From Streptococcus castoreus DSM 17536 (GTDB lineage Bacteria > Bacillota > Bacilli > Lactobacillales > Streptococcaceae), in the NCBI RefSeq assembly GCF_000425025.1, contig NZ_AUKZ01000005.1:1-64000 (forward strand): a DNA stretch of 64,000 nucleotides, read 5' to 3'. Shown piece by piece: positions 48,329-58,390 of this stretch. Each line of letters opens with the position of its first letter. Position 1 is the stretch's first letter. Under the pieces are notes generated by a model. That model was not told the DNA's origin. It worked only from the letters and a program-made list of their open reading frames with translations, and made no database searches. A program made the position numbers and the translations under genes.

Positions 48329-49639
48329 TTATAATTTCACTTCAAAAATACTTCCCTTAGGAAAATTATCTGTGACTGTGATGCTTCCCTTAAGAGAAAT
48401 TACAATCTGTTGGGCTAAAGCCAATCCTAAACCAAAACCTCCTGTTTGACGTGTTCTAGCCTTATCAACACGGTAAAAACGATCAAAGATTTTCTTTTTA
48501 TCATCCTCCTTAATTCCTGGACCATTGTCGATGACAGCAATTAAGAGATTTTTATCTGTGGTTTTTACCTTAATCTCCACAACACCATTTTTATCTGTGT
48601 ATTTGATCGCATTATCAAATAAAATCGTTAACAGTTGCTTCAGTAACGCTTTATCCATCTTCAACGATCGACTTACCTGATTATCAACTAAAAAGGTTTT
48701 ACCATATTCTTGAGCGACCAGTTGATAGTTTTCAAAAATAGCATCAAAAAACTTAGCATCCAAGTCACTCCATTGTGGATTGATTCCATCATCTCGTCTC
48801 GCAAGATTTAAGAGATTTGTCGTCAATATACGCATATTTCGAACTTCATCCAAGCTTGAAGCAATGTGTTCACTATTTTCCAATATTGTCTCATTTGGTT
48901 TACGAAAAAGCGATTCTAAACGATTTTGAAGAACAGCCAAAGGTGTCCTTAACTCATGGCTAGCATTTTCAACAAACATTTTTTGTTTTTCATAACTCTC
49001 TAAAATTGGTTTTCGGCTCCATTTAGCCAGATAAACACTGGCTAGAATTGAAATAAGCCAGAAAATAACCATCACTATAATAATAATTTGTTCATAACGC
49101 TCATTGGCACGATCTAATTGTTCCACATTAACAACTGCCATCATATAGGCAACAGCTGGATAATTTTTGATATGGACTTTTACAGTTATCGTATGGTACT
49201 TCTCTTTTTGTCCATAAAAATTCATTAAGTTAGTCGTGACGATGGTGCCTAGTCGACTTTTGTCCAAATGGAAATGTTGATAGTTCGATAAGGCATCAAA
49301 TGTATTTAAAATGGTTCCATTAGCGCTAAATAAAATAATATCCGTGTTAGCTACTGGACTTCTCGCTAATTTTGAGTTGTCTGAATCCGGTAAAACCTTA
49401 ATAATATTATTTTCAGCATCAAAATAAAAAGAAGATATTCTCGCCATCGCGCGGTTGGCATAGCTACTCGCATTGTTGCTAACAGACATGAGATTACTGT
49501 CAACAGAAGAATAGACTCCAAATCTCATGATTTGTAAAATAATAATCGTCATGACAACGAAGATACCCGTAAAAACGGCGAAAAAATGGAAAAAATGAGT
49601 ATGATTAGCCGATAGGATCTCTGTCTTTAATTTATTCAT
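48329..49639 (-). CDS. ciaH: sensor histidine kinase CiaH
   Basis: A 436-residue kinase with two membrane helices (about 18-42 and 185-206) around an extracellular domain of about 140 residues. The DHp phosphoacceptor is [15 protein letters not shown] and the ATPase has [11 protein letters not shown] (N box), VIDNGPGI and [11 protein letters not shown]. With CiaR it controls competence, cell-wall stress and virulence genes in streptococci. It overlaps ciaR by 8 bases. The gene symbol rests on sequence pattern and the conserved rpsT-ciaHR-pepN neighbourhood. Confidence 0.92.
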   Translation of the reverse strand: MNKLKTEILSANHTHFFHFFAVFTGIFVVMTIIILQIMRFGVYSSVDSNLMSVSNNASSYANRAMARISSFYFDAENNIIKVLPDSDNSKLARSPVANTDIILFSANGTILNTFDALSNYQHFHLDKSRLGTIVTTNLMNFYGQKEKYHTITVKVHIKNYPAVAYMMAVVNVEQLDRANERYEQIIIIVMVIFWLISILASVYLAKWSRKPILESYEKQKMFVENASHELRTPLAVLQNRLESLFRKPNETILENSEHIASSLDEVRNMRILTTNLLNLARRDDGINPQWSDLDAKFFDAIFENYQLVAQEYGKTFLVDNQVSRSLKMDKALLKQLLTILFDNAIKYTDKNGVVEIKVKTTDKNLLIAVIDNGPGIKEDDKKKIFDRFYRVDKARTRQTGGFGLGLALAQQIVISLKGSITVTDNFPKGSIFEVKL

Positions 49640-50306
49640 TGTTTTTTAGAATGTAACCTACACTTCTCAAGGTTTGGAGTTTGTCAACAAAACTTGTCCC
49701 TTTTAGTTTCTTTCTGATTTTAGAAACATAGACTTCAACAACCGAAATTGTGGTATCGCTGTCAAATCCCCATAAACGATCAAAAATCTGTGACTTAGGC
49801 AAAATAACATTTTGGTTTTGCAAGATATAAACCAATAAATCAAACTCTTTTCCTAATAATTCGATCGGTGTGCCATCAATTTGGACCTCTTTGCGTCCTA
49901 AATCAACCACTAAATTCTCAAAAACAAGGTTATTATCAGCAAATTTTCCAGTCCGCTTTAACAATGCTTGAATGCGCATCTTTAATTCTTCCAGATAAAA
50001 GGGCTTAGTCAAATAGTCATCTGCTCCCAGTTCAAAACCATGACCTTTATCGTCCAAACTTTCCTTAGCTGTCATAATCAAAACTGGAATTTTGATGTCT
50101 TTTTCACGTAATTCCTTTAAGACTTGAAAACCATTTTTTTCTGGAAGCATCAAGTCTAATAAAATTAAATCGTAAATACCACTTTCTGCTTCATACAAGC
50201 CTTCGTCTCCATCAAAAACCTGCATAACATCTGCAAAATCATCTAAAAAATCAAAAATCGAATTAGATAAACTTAAATCATCTTCAACTAATAATATTTT
50301 TATCAT
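49632..50306 (-). CDS. ciaR: response regulator CiaR (OmpR type)
   Basis: A 224-residue regulator. The receiver domain has the acidic pocket EDD (8-10), phosphoacceptor Asp51 ([14 protein letters not shown]) and Lys in DDYLTKPF. A winged-helix OmpR/PhoB DNA-binding domain follows ([14 protein letters not shown] to LRSVGYIL). It is first in the ciaRH operon. A weak TTTAAG-like repeat lies upstream, but I do not rely on it. Confidence 0.93.
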   Translation of the reverse strand: MIKILLVEDDLSLSNSIFDFLDDFADVMQVFDGDEGLYEAESGIYDLILLDLMLPEKNGFQVLKELREKDIKIPVLIMTAKESLDDKGHGFELGADDYLTKPFYLEELKMRIQALLKRTGKFADNNLVFENLVVDLGRKEVQIDGTPIELLGKEFDLLVYILQNQNVILPKSQIFDRLWGFDSDTTISVVEVYVSKIRKKLKGTSFVDKLQTLRSVGYILKNNE

Positions 50307-50462
50307 TCTCTACCTCTATTGCCATCCATAAAGCTAAGTTTTCCTTACGAAACTCAGCACGGTTTTGCTTTTTAATAAGAACCTTCTACTAAACTATACC
50401 ATAGAAAACTTAATTTTTGCTAAATTTTTTGCTGATTTACAAGCTTTACGACTGTTTTAACG

Positions 50463-50492
50463 TAAAAGAAGTTGGAAATGTTTTCCAACTCC
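50463..50492 (-). terminator. pepN terminator
   Basis: AGTTGGAAAA/TTTCCAACT stem followed by TCTTTT on the minus strand. Confidence 0.88.
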
Positions 50493-50502
50493 TTTCTTAT
50501 TG

Positions 50503-53040
50503 CTAGTAATGGCTCAAAGCATCAAGCACCGCTGCCTTCTCTTTTTTAATCAAGGTAACTCGTGCTTCAATTTCGTTAATTCCCATCGTAATGTTACGGC
50601 TGATAGCCATCTCACCTAATTTAGGGGTAAAAAAGACTTTAAATTCTTCTAAGCGTTCTTGAGTTTTAAAATTAGCAGCTGGGTAAATAACGAATTTGTC
50701 AAAACTCATATCCCCTCCAAGTGCTGATTTAATCCATTCCCAATTTTCTCTAGCCCATTTCCAAATGGCTTCTTGAGTAAATCGTTGTCCAAGCAAAACA
50801 TTATACCAGAAAGCTAGATCCTGTGGCTTAATGATATCCTTATCTTTTAAACTGACCAAAATCCGGTTCAAGGTAGCCGGTTGGCTCGTCTTAGCAAAAG
50901 CAACCGTTAAGTCATTTCGCAAGTTATTATCAGTTGTTGCCACATAAGTCTCAAAATAAGTATCAACCAATTCTGATGTTTCAAAATATGTCATTTGATT
51001 AACCAAAACCAAACGACGGATGGCTGCTGGAATCGCTGAAATATTGTCAATATGCGCCTCAAAAATAGCTTTGGCACCATCAATAATGGTTTGATTTTCA
51101 GATGCCAATAAACGTGTCGTGGCAATTTGACGCACCATTTCATCTTCATCTGATTCGTCAGCTTTTTTATCAAAACCAAGTTGGTTAAAATCTTCCTGAT
51201 AAATAGAAGCAACCAAGCGGTTAAATGATTTTTCTGATACTGTTTCTTCATCAACAAAGCGATTTAAAGCGGAGATGATTTGCTGTATCGCTTCAGCTAC
51301 CATATAGGACTTTTTACCATCAAACTGAGCAATTAAATCAACCAATTCCGCATAAGAAATGAGACCGCTATCGGCTAATAAACAGCGTTCTTGAAGTACC
51401 TGAAGGACAGCAGTGTTGTCAAAACAACTCAAGTCTGCAACCAAGGAATCAAATAGTTTCCCTTGATAATTCGTGATGTAATGAGCTGTATTTTCTGTAT
51501 TAAAACGCAGCGCTCCAATGTTTTCTGCTGCTAACTGGCTAAAGTTTGGAATAACCAACTCTGCTTCTGTCAAGATTTCAGGAAGCCCTTTCCAACTTGC
51601 ATTTAACGGAATTGGCCATAAACGTCCTTGATCATTTCCCTCTCCGATGAAAAATTGTTTTTGACTTAAAATCAGCTGATCATTTTCAACACGAGCTGTC
51701 AGGACAGGATAACCTGGTTGTTCCAACCAAGCATTCATAAAGGTGGCAACATCTTTTCCAGAAGCATCCGATAAGGCATTCCACAAGTCACGACCAATAG
51801 TATTGCGATATTGGTGCTTTTCAAAATAAAGATGCAAACCTGTTGCAAAGTCATGATCCCCAATCCAACGGTGCAACATATGCATGAGACGGCTACCTTT
51901 AGCATAAACAATAGCTGGATCAAACAAGGTATTGATTTCATCTGGATGGTTGACGTTGACATGAACAGATTGGACACCATCGGTAGCATCACGTTTAAGG
52001 GCAAGAGGTACTCCTACTGTTTGGAAATCTTCTAAAATTTTCCAAGATGGTTCAATAGCATCTATACAGATATATTCCATCATGTTGGCGAAACTCTCAT
52101 TCAACCAGAGATCATCCCACCACTTCATGGTAACCAAGTTGCCAAACCATTGATGGGCAATTTCATGCGCTATCACTAATGCTACCTGTTGCCTGCTTCT
52201 GGCAGTTGAATTTTCATCTACTAGTAAATAAATTTCACGATAGGTAATCAAGCCCCAGTTTTCCATAGCACCAGATGAAAAATCCGGAAGCCCAACATTA
52301 AGAGACTGAGGGATTGGATAATGAATCCCAAAATAATCTTCATAGAAATTAATGACACGCACAGCAATATCCAGTGAAAACTCAAGAGAAGTTAAGGGAT
52401 GTGCTGTTGTAGCATAAACACCGACAGTTGTGCCATTTTTACTTTTGGTGGTTTTACCGTGTAAATCACCTAGTGCAAAAGCCAATAAATAAGATGACAT
52501 TCTTGGAGTTGTATCAAAGGTCCAAAGTCCCGTCTCTTTGCGACGGTCAACATTAATTTCTGGCATATTAGACAGAGCAATCTCACCTACCTCTTGATCA
52601 AATGCAAGGCTTAGATCAAAAACTGCTTTGGCTTGTGGTTCATCAATACACGGAAAGGCTTCGCGAGCGAAGTGACTTTCAAATTGTGTTGAAATAATTT
52701 CTTTTTTCTGCCCATCTTTTGTGTAATAAGATGGGTAAATACCAGTCATGTTATCAGTAATACGACCCGAAAATTCAATAACAAGTGTCATCATTCCTGT
52801 TTCAGGCAGTTCAACACGTACCACTTCGTTATCATTGTCAATTCGATAATTCACTGCCTCATTATCAAGTAAAATTGACTTAATATCCAAGTCTTTTTGG
52901 TGGAAAGCCACATGATTATCTAAAGCTTCACCACTAATCGCAACATTCCCTGTAAATGATTTCGCACAGCGATTAATATCTAAAAAGATATTATAATTTT
53001 CAGGAACGAACGTTTCAATAAGATGTTCTACTGTATCCAT
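50503..53040 (-). CDS. pepN: aminopeptidase N (lysyl aminopeptidase), M1 family
   Basis: An 845-residue zinc aminopeptidase that releases N-terminal residues from imported peptides. GAMENWGLITY is the substrate-anchoring motif, HEIAHQWFGNLVTMKWWDDLWLNE contains HExxH and the third zinc ligand 18 residues on, and a long helical C-terminal domain follows. It is cytoplasmic, with no signal peptide. It lies between the phoU terminator and its own terminator, so it is monocistronic. Confidence 0.97.
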   Translation of the reverse strand: MDTVEHLIETFVPENYNIFLDINRCAKSFTGNVAISGEALDNHVAFHQKDLDIKSILLDNEAVNYRIDNDNEVVRVELPETGMMTLVIEFSGRITDNMTGIYPSYYTKDGQKKEIISTQFESHFAREAFPCIDEPQAKAVFDLSLAFDQEVGEIALSNMPEINVDRRKETGLWTFDTTPRMSSYLLAFALGDLHGKTTKSKNGTTVGVYATTAHPLTSLEFSLDIAVRVINFYEDYFGIHYPIPQSLNVGLPDFSSGAMENWGLITYREIYLLVDENSTARSRQQVALVIAHEIAHQWFGNLVTMKWWDDLWLNESFANMMEYICIDAIEPSWKILEDFQTVGVPLALKRDATDGVQSVHVNVNHPDEINTLFDPAIVYAKGSRLMHMLHRWIGDHDFATGLHLYFEKHQYRNTIGRDLWNALSDASGKDVATFMNAWLEQPGYPVLTARVENDQLILSQKQFFIGEGNDQGRLWPIPLNASWKGLPEILTEAELVIPNFSQLAAENIGALRFNTENTAHYITNYQGKLFDSLVADLSCFDNTAVLQVLQERCLLADSGLISYAELVDLIAQFDGKKSYMVAEAIQQIISALNRFVDEETVSEKSFNRLVASIYQEDFNQLGFDKKADESDEDEMVRQIATTRLLASENQTIIDGAKAIFEAHIDNISAIPAAIRRLVLVNQMTYFETSELVDTYFETYVATTDNNLRNDLTVAFAKTSQPATLNRILVSLKDKDIIKPQDLAFWYNVLLGQRFTQEAIWKWARENWEWIKSALGGDMSFDKFVIYPAANFKTQERLEEFKVFFTPKLGEMAISRNITMGINEIEARVTLIKKEKAAVLDALSHY

Positions 53041-53202
53041 ATAACTCCTTAATTCTAATAAAAAATAATAATGGGTAAATCCATAACATCTTTAAAATCA
53101 TGTTTGGCGACATATTTTGGAAAATCTAACTAAGACAGATTTTCCTTAACCAGCAACTTACTGATGCCAACCAGTTTTTTAGTATCTCGCACAGTTTTAT
53201 AT

Positions 53203-53237
53203 AAAAAATTAGGGACTGGTAAGAATTTCCCAGTCCC
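53203..53237 (-). terminator. pst-phoU operon terminator
   Basis: GGGACTGG/CCAGTCCC stem (53212-53219, 53230-53237) followed by TAATTTTTT on the minus strand. Confidence 0.92.
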
Positions 53238-53253
53238 ATTATAGCATATTTTC

Positions 53254-53907
53254 TTATAATTCAATAATTTTTCCAGTCTTGAGGTAAATAATCCACTCGC
53301 AAATATTACGGGCATAATCTCCGATACGCTCCAAATACATTAATACTTGGAAGTACTCTTTCCCTGCAAAAACAGCATCAGGAGATTTGCGAATTTCTTC
53401 AACAGCTAGGGCTTGAATATCACGGAAATAGTTATCAATGAGTTCGTCAGAAGCCGCAATTTCATAAGCCTTCACATCATCTGCGTTGATATAAGCATTT
53501 AAAGCTTCTTCTACCATCTGTTTGACTGTCTTCCCCATAAGATTGATTTGTTCTTCAACCACTGGAATACGTTCTTCACCTTTCATCCGGATTGTAGCCT
53601 TAGCAATCGAAGAGGCATGATCACCCATACGTTCAATATCACTTGATGCTTTTAACACCGTAATAACTGTTCTCAAGTCATTTGAGACTGGCTGTTGCAA
53701 GGCAATAATTTCAAGGGATTTCTTTTCAAGTTTTGTTTCAAACTCATTAATTGCATCATCTTCTTCAATAACTTCTTTTGCTAATTCACGATCATGACTA
53801 ACAAAAGCGCGCACGGTCTTATTAATTTGAGCTAATACTTCCGTTCCCATTGAATAAAATTGATTGTGCAGTTTATCTAATTCTTCTTCAAATTTCGTTC
53901 TTAACAT
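53254..53907 (-). CDS. phoU: phosphate transport regulator PhoU
   Basis: A 217-residue all-helical protein made of two similar three-helix bundles, each with an acidic metal-binding patch (RMGDHASSIAK; RIGDYARNICEW). PhoU restrains phosphate uptake and signalling through the Pst transporter. It is the last gene of the pst operon, 62 bases after pstB, ending at a strong terminator. Confidence 0.96.
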   Translation of the reverse strand: MLRTKFEEELDKLHNQFYSMGTEVLAQINKTVRAFVSHDRELAKEVIEEDDAINEFETKLEKKSLEIIALQQPVSNDLRTVITVLKASSDIERMGDHASSIAKATIRMKGEERIPVVEEQINLMGKTVKQMVEEALNAYINADDVKAYEIAASDELIDNYFRDIQALAVEEIRKSPDAVFAGKEYFQVLMYLERIGDYARNICEWIIYLKTGKIIEL

Positions 53908-53969
53908 TATTTTTTCTTTCTATGATTTATTCGTTTATCTAGAGTTTCCCATAACAATCTGCCATAGAT

Positions 53970-54728
53970 TTAACCAAATTTACCAGAAATGTAATCTTCG
54001 GTTTCTTTACGCTTAGGATTCATAAACATAGCCTTGGTCGGTCCAAATTCAAGTAAATCTCCTGCTAAGAAGAAACCTGTTCTGTCAGATAAACGCGACG
54101 CTTGTTGCATGGAACGTGTTACGATTACCATGGTATAATCTTTTTTTAATGAAAATAGGGTTTCCTCGATCTTACCAGCCGAAATTGGATCAAGAGCCGA
54201 AGTCGGTTCATCTAAAAGAATCATTTTGGGACTGGTTGCAAGAACTCTAGCTATGCAGACACGTTGCTGTTGTCCTCCTGAGAGTCCTACAGCTGAATCA
54301 TGAAGTCTATCTTTAACTTCATCCCATATAGAAGCACCTTTTAGTGAGGTTTCAACCGCAGTATCCAAGACTCTCTTATCTTTAATCCCTTTTAGACGAA
54401 GTCCATAAACAACGTTCTCATAAATTGACATTGGGAATGGGTTAGGCTGTTGAAACACCATACCGATTTCTTTTCGTAAGTCAACAGTATCTGTTCTAGG
54501 ACTGTAAATATTGTGACCATTATAAACAATAGAGCCTGTTACGGTCACTTCTGGATTCAAATCATTCATACGGTTAATAGAGCGCAAGAGAGTTGATTTT
54601 CCCGATCCTGAAGGACCAATCAGGGCTGTAATTTCATTAGGATAAAAATCCAAAGTGACATCTTTCAAGGTTTTCTTTTGATTATAGTAAACAGAAAGGT
54701 CTCTGACTTGTAAAATAGGTTCTGTCAT
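53970..54728 (-). CDS. pstB1: phosphate ABC transporter ATP-binding protein PstB, switch-His variant
   Basis: A 252-residue ATPase. Walker [10 protein letters not shown], signature LSGGQQQR and Walker [13 protein letters not shown] are intact, but the switch (H-loop) position reads [10 protein letters not shown], where the other PstB here has [10 protein letters not shown]. The histidine that normally senses the gamma-phosphate is thus an arginine. It probably pairs with the neighbouring PstB in an asymmetric heterodimer. It is 12 bases after that gene. Confidence 0.95.
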   Translation of the reverse strand: MTEPILQVRDLSVYYNQKKTLKDVTLDFYPNEITALIGPSGSGKSTLLRSINRMNDLNPEVTVTGSIVYNGHNIYSPRTDTVDLRKEIGMVFQQPNPFPMSIYENVVYGLRLKGIKDKRVLDTAVETSLKGASIWDEVKDRLHDSAVGLSGGQQQRVCIARVLATSPKMILLDEPTSALDPISAGKIEETLFSLKKDYTMVIVTRSMQQASRLSDRTGFFLAGDLLEFGPTKAMFMNPKRKETEDYISGKFG

Positions 54729-54740
54729 CTTCTCCTCTTT

Positions 54741-55544
54741 CTAACCAAAGTGTCCTGAAACATAGTCATCCGTTGACTGACATTTTGCATTTTGGAAAAT
54801 ATTGCGTGTTTTATCATATTCGATTAAGTCACCCAAATAGAAGAACGCGGTATAATCACTGGCACGTGCTGCCTGCTGCATGTTGTGTGTCACAATAATG
54901 ATGGTGTAGTCCTTCTTCAATTCAAACATAGTTTCCTCTAATTGCATGGTCGCAATTGGATCTAGGGCTGATGCAGGTTCATCCATTAATAAAATATCAG
55001 GTTTGACAGAAATAGCTCTGGCAATACACAAACGTTGTTGTTGACCACCTGATAAGGTAAAGGCCGATTTATGAAGATCATCTTTCACTTGATCCCAAAG
55101 AGCTGCTTGTTTGAGTGAAGTCTCAACGATTTCGTCTAGGACTTTCTTATCTTTTATACCTGCTCTCTCATGAGCAAAAGTAATGTTCTTATAAATGGAT
55201 TTTGCAAAAGGATTTGGCCTTTGAAAAACCATTCCTAACTGTTTCCGAATTTCATAAACGTTCATGTCTTTACGATTAACATCAATTCCTTGATAAAGAA
55301 TTTCTCCAGTAACCCTAGCTATATCAATCGTATCATTCATGCGATTAAGGCTACGAAGATAAGTTGATTTGCCACAACCAGATGGACCAATTAAAGCTGT
55401 GATTTTATTTTTTTCAAACTGCATATCGATTCCTTTGATGGCTTCTTTGTCACCATAATAGACGTGTAAATCCTTGGTTGCTAAAGCAATCGTTTCTTCT
55501 GGAAAAGTAATGATATGACGTTCGTTCCAATTATATTTTGTCAT
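54741..55544 (-). CDS. pstB2: phosphate ABC transporter ATP-binding protein PstB, canonical
   Basis: A 267-residue ATPase with Walker [11 protein letters not shown]-loop MVFQRPNPF, signature LSGGQQQR, Walker [14 protein letters not shown] and an intact switch histidine ([10 protein letters not shown]). It energises phosphate import by PstCA. Two pstB genes side by side are usual in streptococci. It lies 15 bases after pstA. Confidence 0.96.
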   Translation of the reverse strand: MTKYNWNERHIITFPEETIALATKDLHVYYGDKEAIKGIDMQFEKNKITALIGPSGCGKSTYLRSLNRMNDTIDIARVTGEILYQGIDVNRKDMNVYEIRKQLGMVFQRPNPFAKSIYKNITFAHERAGIKDKKVLDEIVETSLKQAALWDQVKDDLHKSAFTLSGGQQQRLCIARAISVKPDILLMDEPASALDPIATMQLEETMFELKKDYTIIIVTHNMQQAARASDYTAFFYLGDLIEYDKTRNIFQNAKCQSTDDYVSGHFG

Positions 55545-55559
55545 GATTTCTCCAATATC

Positions 55560-56447
55560 TTATTTCGCCGCTGTCATTTTAGAATGAAGTTTCTTACCAA
55601 TAAAGCGAGCTGAAAAATTGAAAATAAGGATAAAGATTAACAATACTGCTGCACTTCCTGCCGAAACAAGAGTGGCATCAGGGATCGTCCCTTCGCTATT
55701 AACTTTCCAAATATGAACAGCAAGTGTTTCAGACTGACGGAAAATAGAAATTGGACTTGTTACACTAAGTGGATTCCAATTTGACCAGTCAAGGGCTGGC
55801 GCTGATTGTCCAGCAGTATAAATAAGAGCAGCCGCTTCACCGAAAATACGACCTGAAGCTAAGACAATGCCGGTAACAATACCTGGAAGAGCTTCTGGAA
55901 TAACCACATGAAAAACAGTCTCCCAACGTGAAAGCCCTAAGGCTAATCCCGCCTCTCTTTGAGTATGGTGAACATGAAGCAAACTATCTTCAACATTTCG
56001 TGTCATTTGAGGAAGGTTAAAGACAGTTAAGGCAAGAGCTCCTGAAATAATAGAAAATCCATATTCAAATTGCACCACGAAAATCAAGTATCCAAAAAGA
56101 CCAACCACAACTGATGGCAAAGAGGATAAAATCTCAATACAAGTTCTGATAAAGCTTGTTAGACGCCCTTTTTTAGCATATTCCGCTAAGTAAATACCGG
56201 CTCCGGTTGAAAGAGGAATTGAAATGATTAAGGTTACAATCAACAAAAAGAAGGAATTATACAGTTGAATCCCAATCCCTCCTCCTGCCTCATAAGAAGA
56301 TGATTTTCCTGTTAAAAAAGACCAGCTAATATGTGGTAAGCCACGAACAAGAATAAATAGAATTAATGAAGCCAAAATAGCTACAATGATTCCAGCGATG
56401 GTATAGAGAGTACCAGTCGCTACTTTATCGACTTTCTTAGCGTTCAT
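55560..56447 (-). CDS. pstA: phosphate ABC transporter permease PstA
   Basis: A 295-residue membrane protein with six hydrophobic helices and the EAA loop REAGLALGLSRWETVFHVVIPEALPG that docks on the ATPases. The start overlaps pstC by 11 bases. Confidence 0.96.
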   Translation of the reverse strand: MNAKKVDKVATGTLYTIAGIIVAILASLILFILVRGLPHISWSFLTGKSSSYEAGGGIGIQLYNSFFLLIVTLIISIPLSTGAGIYLAEYAKKGRLTSFIRTCIEILSSLPSVVVGLFGYLIFVVQFEYGFSIISGALALTVFNLPQMTRNVEDSLLHVHHTQREAGLALGLSRWETVFHVVIPEALPGIVTGIVLASGRIFGEAAALIYTAGQSAPALDWSNWNPLSVTSPISIFRQSETLAVHIWKVNSEGTIPDATLVSAGSAAVLLIFILIFNFSARFIGKKLHSKMTAAK

Positions 56448-57372
56448 AGTTTCTCTTTCTCTCTTTCGTAATTAATTTAACAAGGGAATTGAAAGCAAGA
56501 CTCATTAATAATAAAACAAGGGCAAGCGACCAGAGGACGTTATTTTGAACAGTTCCCATAACAGTATTACCAATCCCCATTGTCAATACTGAAGTCAAGG
56601 TTGCAGCTGGTGTGGTTAGTGATTCTGGCATGACAGCAGAGTTACCAACGACCATTTGAATCGCTAAAGCCTCACCAAAGGCTCTAGCCATCCCAAAAAT
56701 GACAGCCGTAAAGATGCCTGGACGTGCTGCGTTTAACACAACACGCCAGATAGTTTGCCACCGTGTAGCCCCCATTGCCATAGAGGCTTCACGGTAATGA
56801 CGAGGAACTGCTCTCAAACTATCAGTAGTCATAAAAGTCACCGTTGGTAAAATCATAACAAACAAGACACAGACCCCTGATAAAATACCAAAACCTGTTC
56901 CACCAAAAACGGAACGCATGAATGGCACAATAACTTGCAAACCGATAAATCCGTAAACAACAGAAGGAATACCAACCAAAAGTTCAACTGCCGGTTGCAA
57001 CAATTTAGCTCCATATTTAGGTGAAATTTCAGTCATAAAAACAGCTGCTCCAATCGCAAATGGTGTTGCAATAATGGCTGACAATATAGTAACCAAAAAG
57101 GAACCTGTAATCATAGGAAGAGCTCCAAGATAAGGAACTCCATCAGTATTCTTTACACTCGGTTTCCATTCTTTACCAAAGAGAAAATCAAAGATATTAA
57201 TTTTATCAACAAAAAAGGTTGATAATCCCTTTTGAGCTACAAATATCAGAATCATCGCCACGATAAAAACAATCAAAGATAAACACAAGAAAGTAATCGT
57301 GCGACCAAATGTTTCAAGTCTTGAATTCTTCGATGGTGAGACTAATTTCTTAGCCAATTCCTGATTTTTCAT
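56437..57372 (-). CDS. pstC: phosphate ABC transporter permease PstC
   Basis: A 311-residue permease with six helices and the EAA loop REASMAMGATRWQTIWRVVLNAARPG. ATG 57372 is preceded by GGGGGAAT. A longer frame from 57408 would overlap pstS and lacks a site. It follows pstS by 10 bases. Confidence 0.95.
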   Translation of the reverse strand: MKNQELAKKLVSPSKNSRLETFGRTITFLCLSLIVFIVAMILIFVAQKGLSTFFVDKINIFDFLFGKEWKPSVKNTDGVPYLGALPMITGSFLVTILSAIIATPFAIGAAVFMTEISPKYGAKLLQPAVELLVGIPSVVYGFIGLQVIVPFMRSVFGGTGFGILSGVCVLFVMILPTVTFMTTDSLRAVPRHYREASMAMGATRWQTIWRVVLNAARPGIFTAVIFGMARAFGEALAIQMVVGNSAVMPESLTTPAATLTSVLTMGIGNTVMGTVQNNVLWSLALVLLLMSLAFNSLVKLITKERKRNYER

Positions 57373-57382
57373 AATTCCCCCA

Positions 57383-58249
57383 TTATTTCCTTGTAACCTT
57401 ACCATCATGACTTTTCACGACCTTCATATCCCTTGTCGAAATATAGCCCATACGGGTAACGATCTTTTGTTGGACATCTTCTGATAACATGTAGTCAAGA
57501 AATTCTTTGGTCAATCCTGTTGGTTTCCCTTTTGTATACATATGCTCGTAGGACCAAATTGGCCAATCGTTTGTTGTGACATTCTTAGCGTTTGCCTTGA
57601 AACCATTTAACTGAAGTGATTTTACAGTCGAATCCACATAAGCAAATGAGAGATAAGAAATAGCGCCAGGTGTCTGAGAAACAATTGATTTTACCATGCC
57701 ATTTGAATCTTGTTCTTGACTTTGTCTAGCGGTAACACCTTTCATGATAACACTATCAAACGTTGCACGTGAGCCTGAACTAGCAGCACGATTAATAACA
57801 GAAATCTCAAGATTTTGTCCTCCAACTTGTTTCCAATTGGTGTATTCTCCGGAGAAAATCTTTTGCAACTGCTGACTACTTAAATTTGATACCTTAATAT
57901 TAGGATTAGCAATAATCGCAAGACCTGCAACAGCGACTTGATGATCTACTAATTTAGAGGCATCAACCCCATCTTTTTCTTCAGCAAAGACATCACTGTT
58001 TCCAATTTGAACTGCCCCTGATTGAACCTGAGATAATCCGGTTCCAGAACCACCACCTTGAACATTGACGGATTTTCCTAGATTATTACTCCCAAATTCA
58101 TCAGCTGCTGCTTCCACTAACGGCTGTAGGGCTGTTGACCCAACTGCTGTTATTGACTCACCTTTATCAATCCAACTTGAGCATGCTGATAAAAAAAGAG
58201 TTGATAAGGCTAGAAAGCTGAACAAAAAGAATTTTTTTTTCATTTTCAT
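57383..58249 (-). CDS. pstS: phosphate-binding lipoprotein PstS
   Basis: A 288-residue lipoprotein with signal peptide and lipobox LSAC (Cys23). The phosphate-binding parts are [29 protein letters not shown] and [13 protein letters not shown]. It captures phosphate outside the membrane for PstCAB. It is the first gene of the six-gene pst-phoU operon. Confidence 0.96.
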   Translation of the reverse strand: MKMKKKFFLFSFLALSTLFLSACSSWIDKGESITAVGSTALQPLVEAAADEFGSNNLGKSVNVQGGGSGTGLSQVQSGAVQIGNSDVFAEEKDGVDASKLVDHQVAVAGLAIIANPNIKVSNLSSQQLQKIFSGEYTNWKQVGGQNLEISVINRAASSGSRATFDSVIMKGVTARQSQEQDSNGMVKSIVSQTPGAISYLSFAYVDSTVKSLQLNGFKANAKNVTTNDWPIWSYEHMYTKGKPTGLTKEFLDYMLSEDVQQKIVTRMGYISTRDMKVVKSHDGKVTRK

Positions 58250-58316
58250 TATTGTATTTCCTATTCGTAAAAATAAAGGGTGTAAATGCGTAGAAAATAA
58301 ATCCTACACATTCTTT

Positions 58317-58345
58317 ATAGTATCACATCTATTTATGCTTTGAAA
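58317..58345 (-). promoter_or_regulatory. pst operon promoter
   Basis: TTTCAA (58340-58345), 17-base spacer, TACTAT (58317-58322) with TGA before it, about 70 bases upstream of pstS. No convincing Pho box is visible. Confidence 0.6.
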
Positions 58346-58390
58346 GAATTTTTTCTTTAAATTTGCAACATTTTAATCTTGATGTTTAGG

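Noticed and set aside
50307-50462. CiaR box (TTTAAG repeat) upstream of ciaR
   Set aside because: Only TTTAGC and ATTAAG at imperfect spacing are present, too weak to call.
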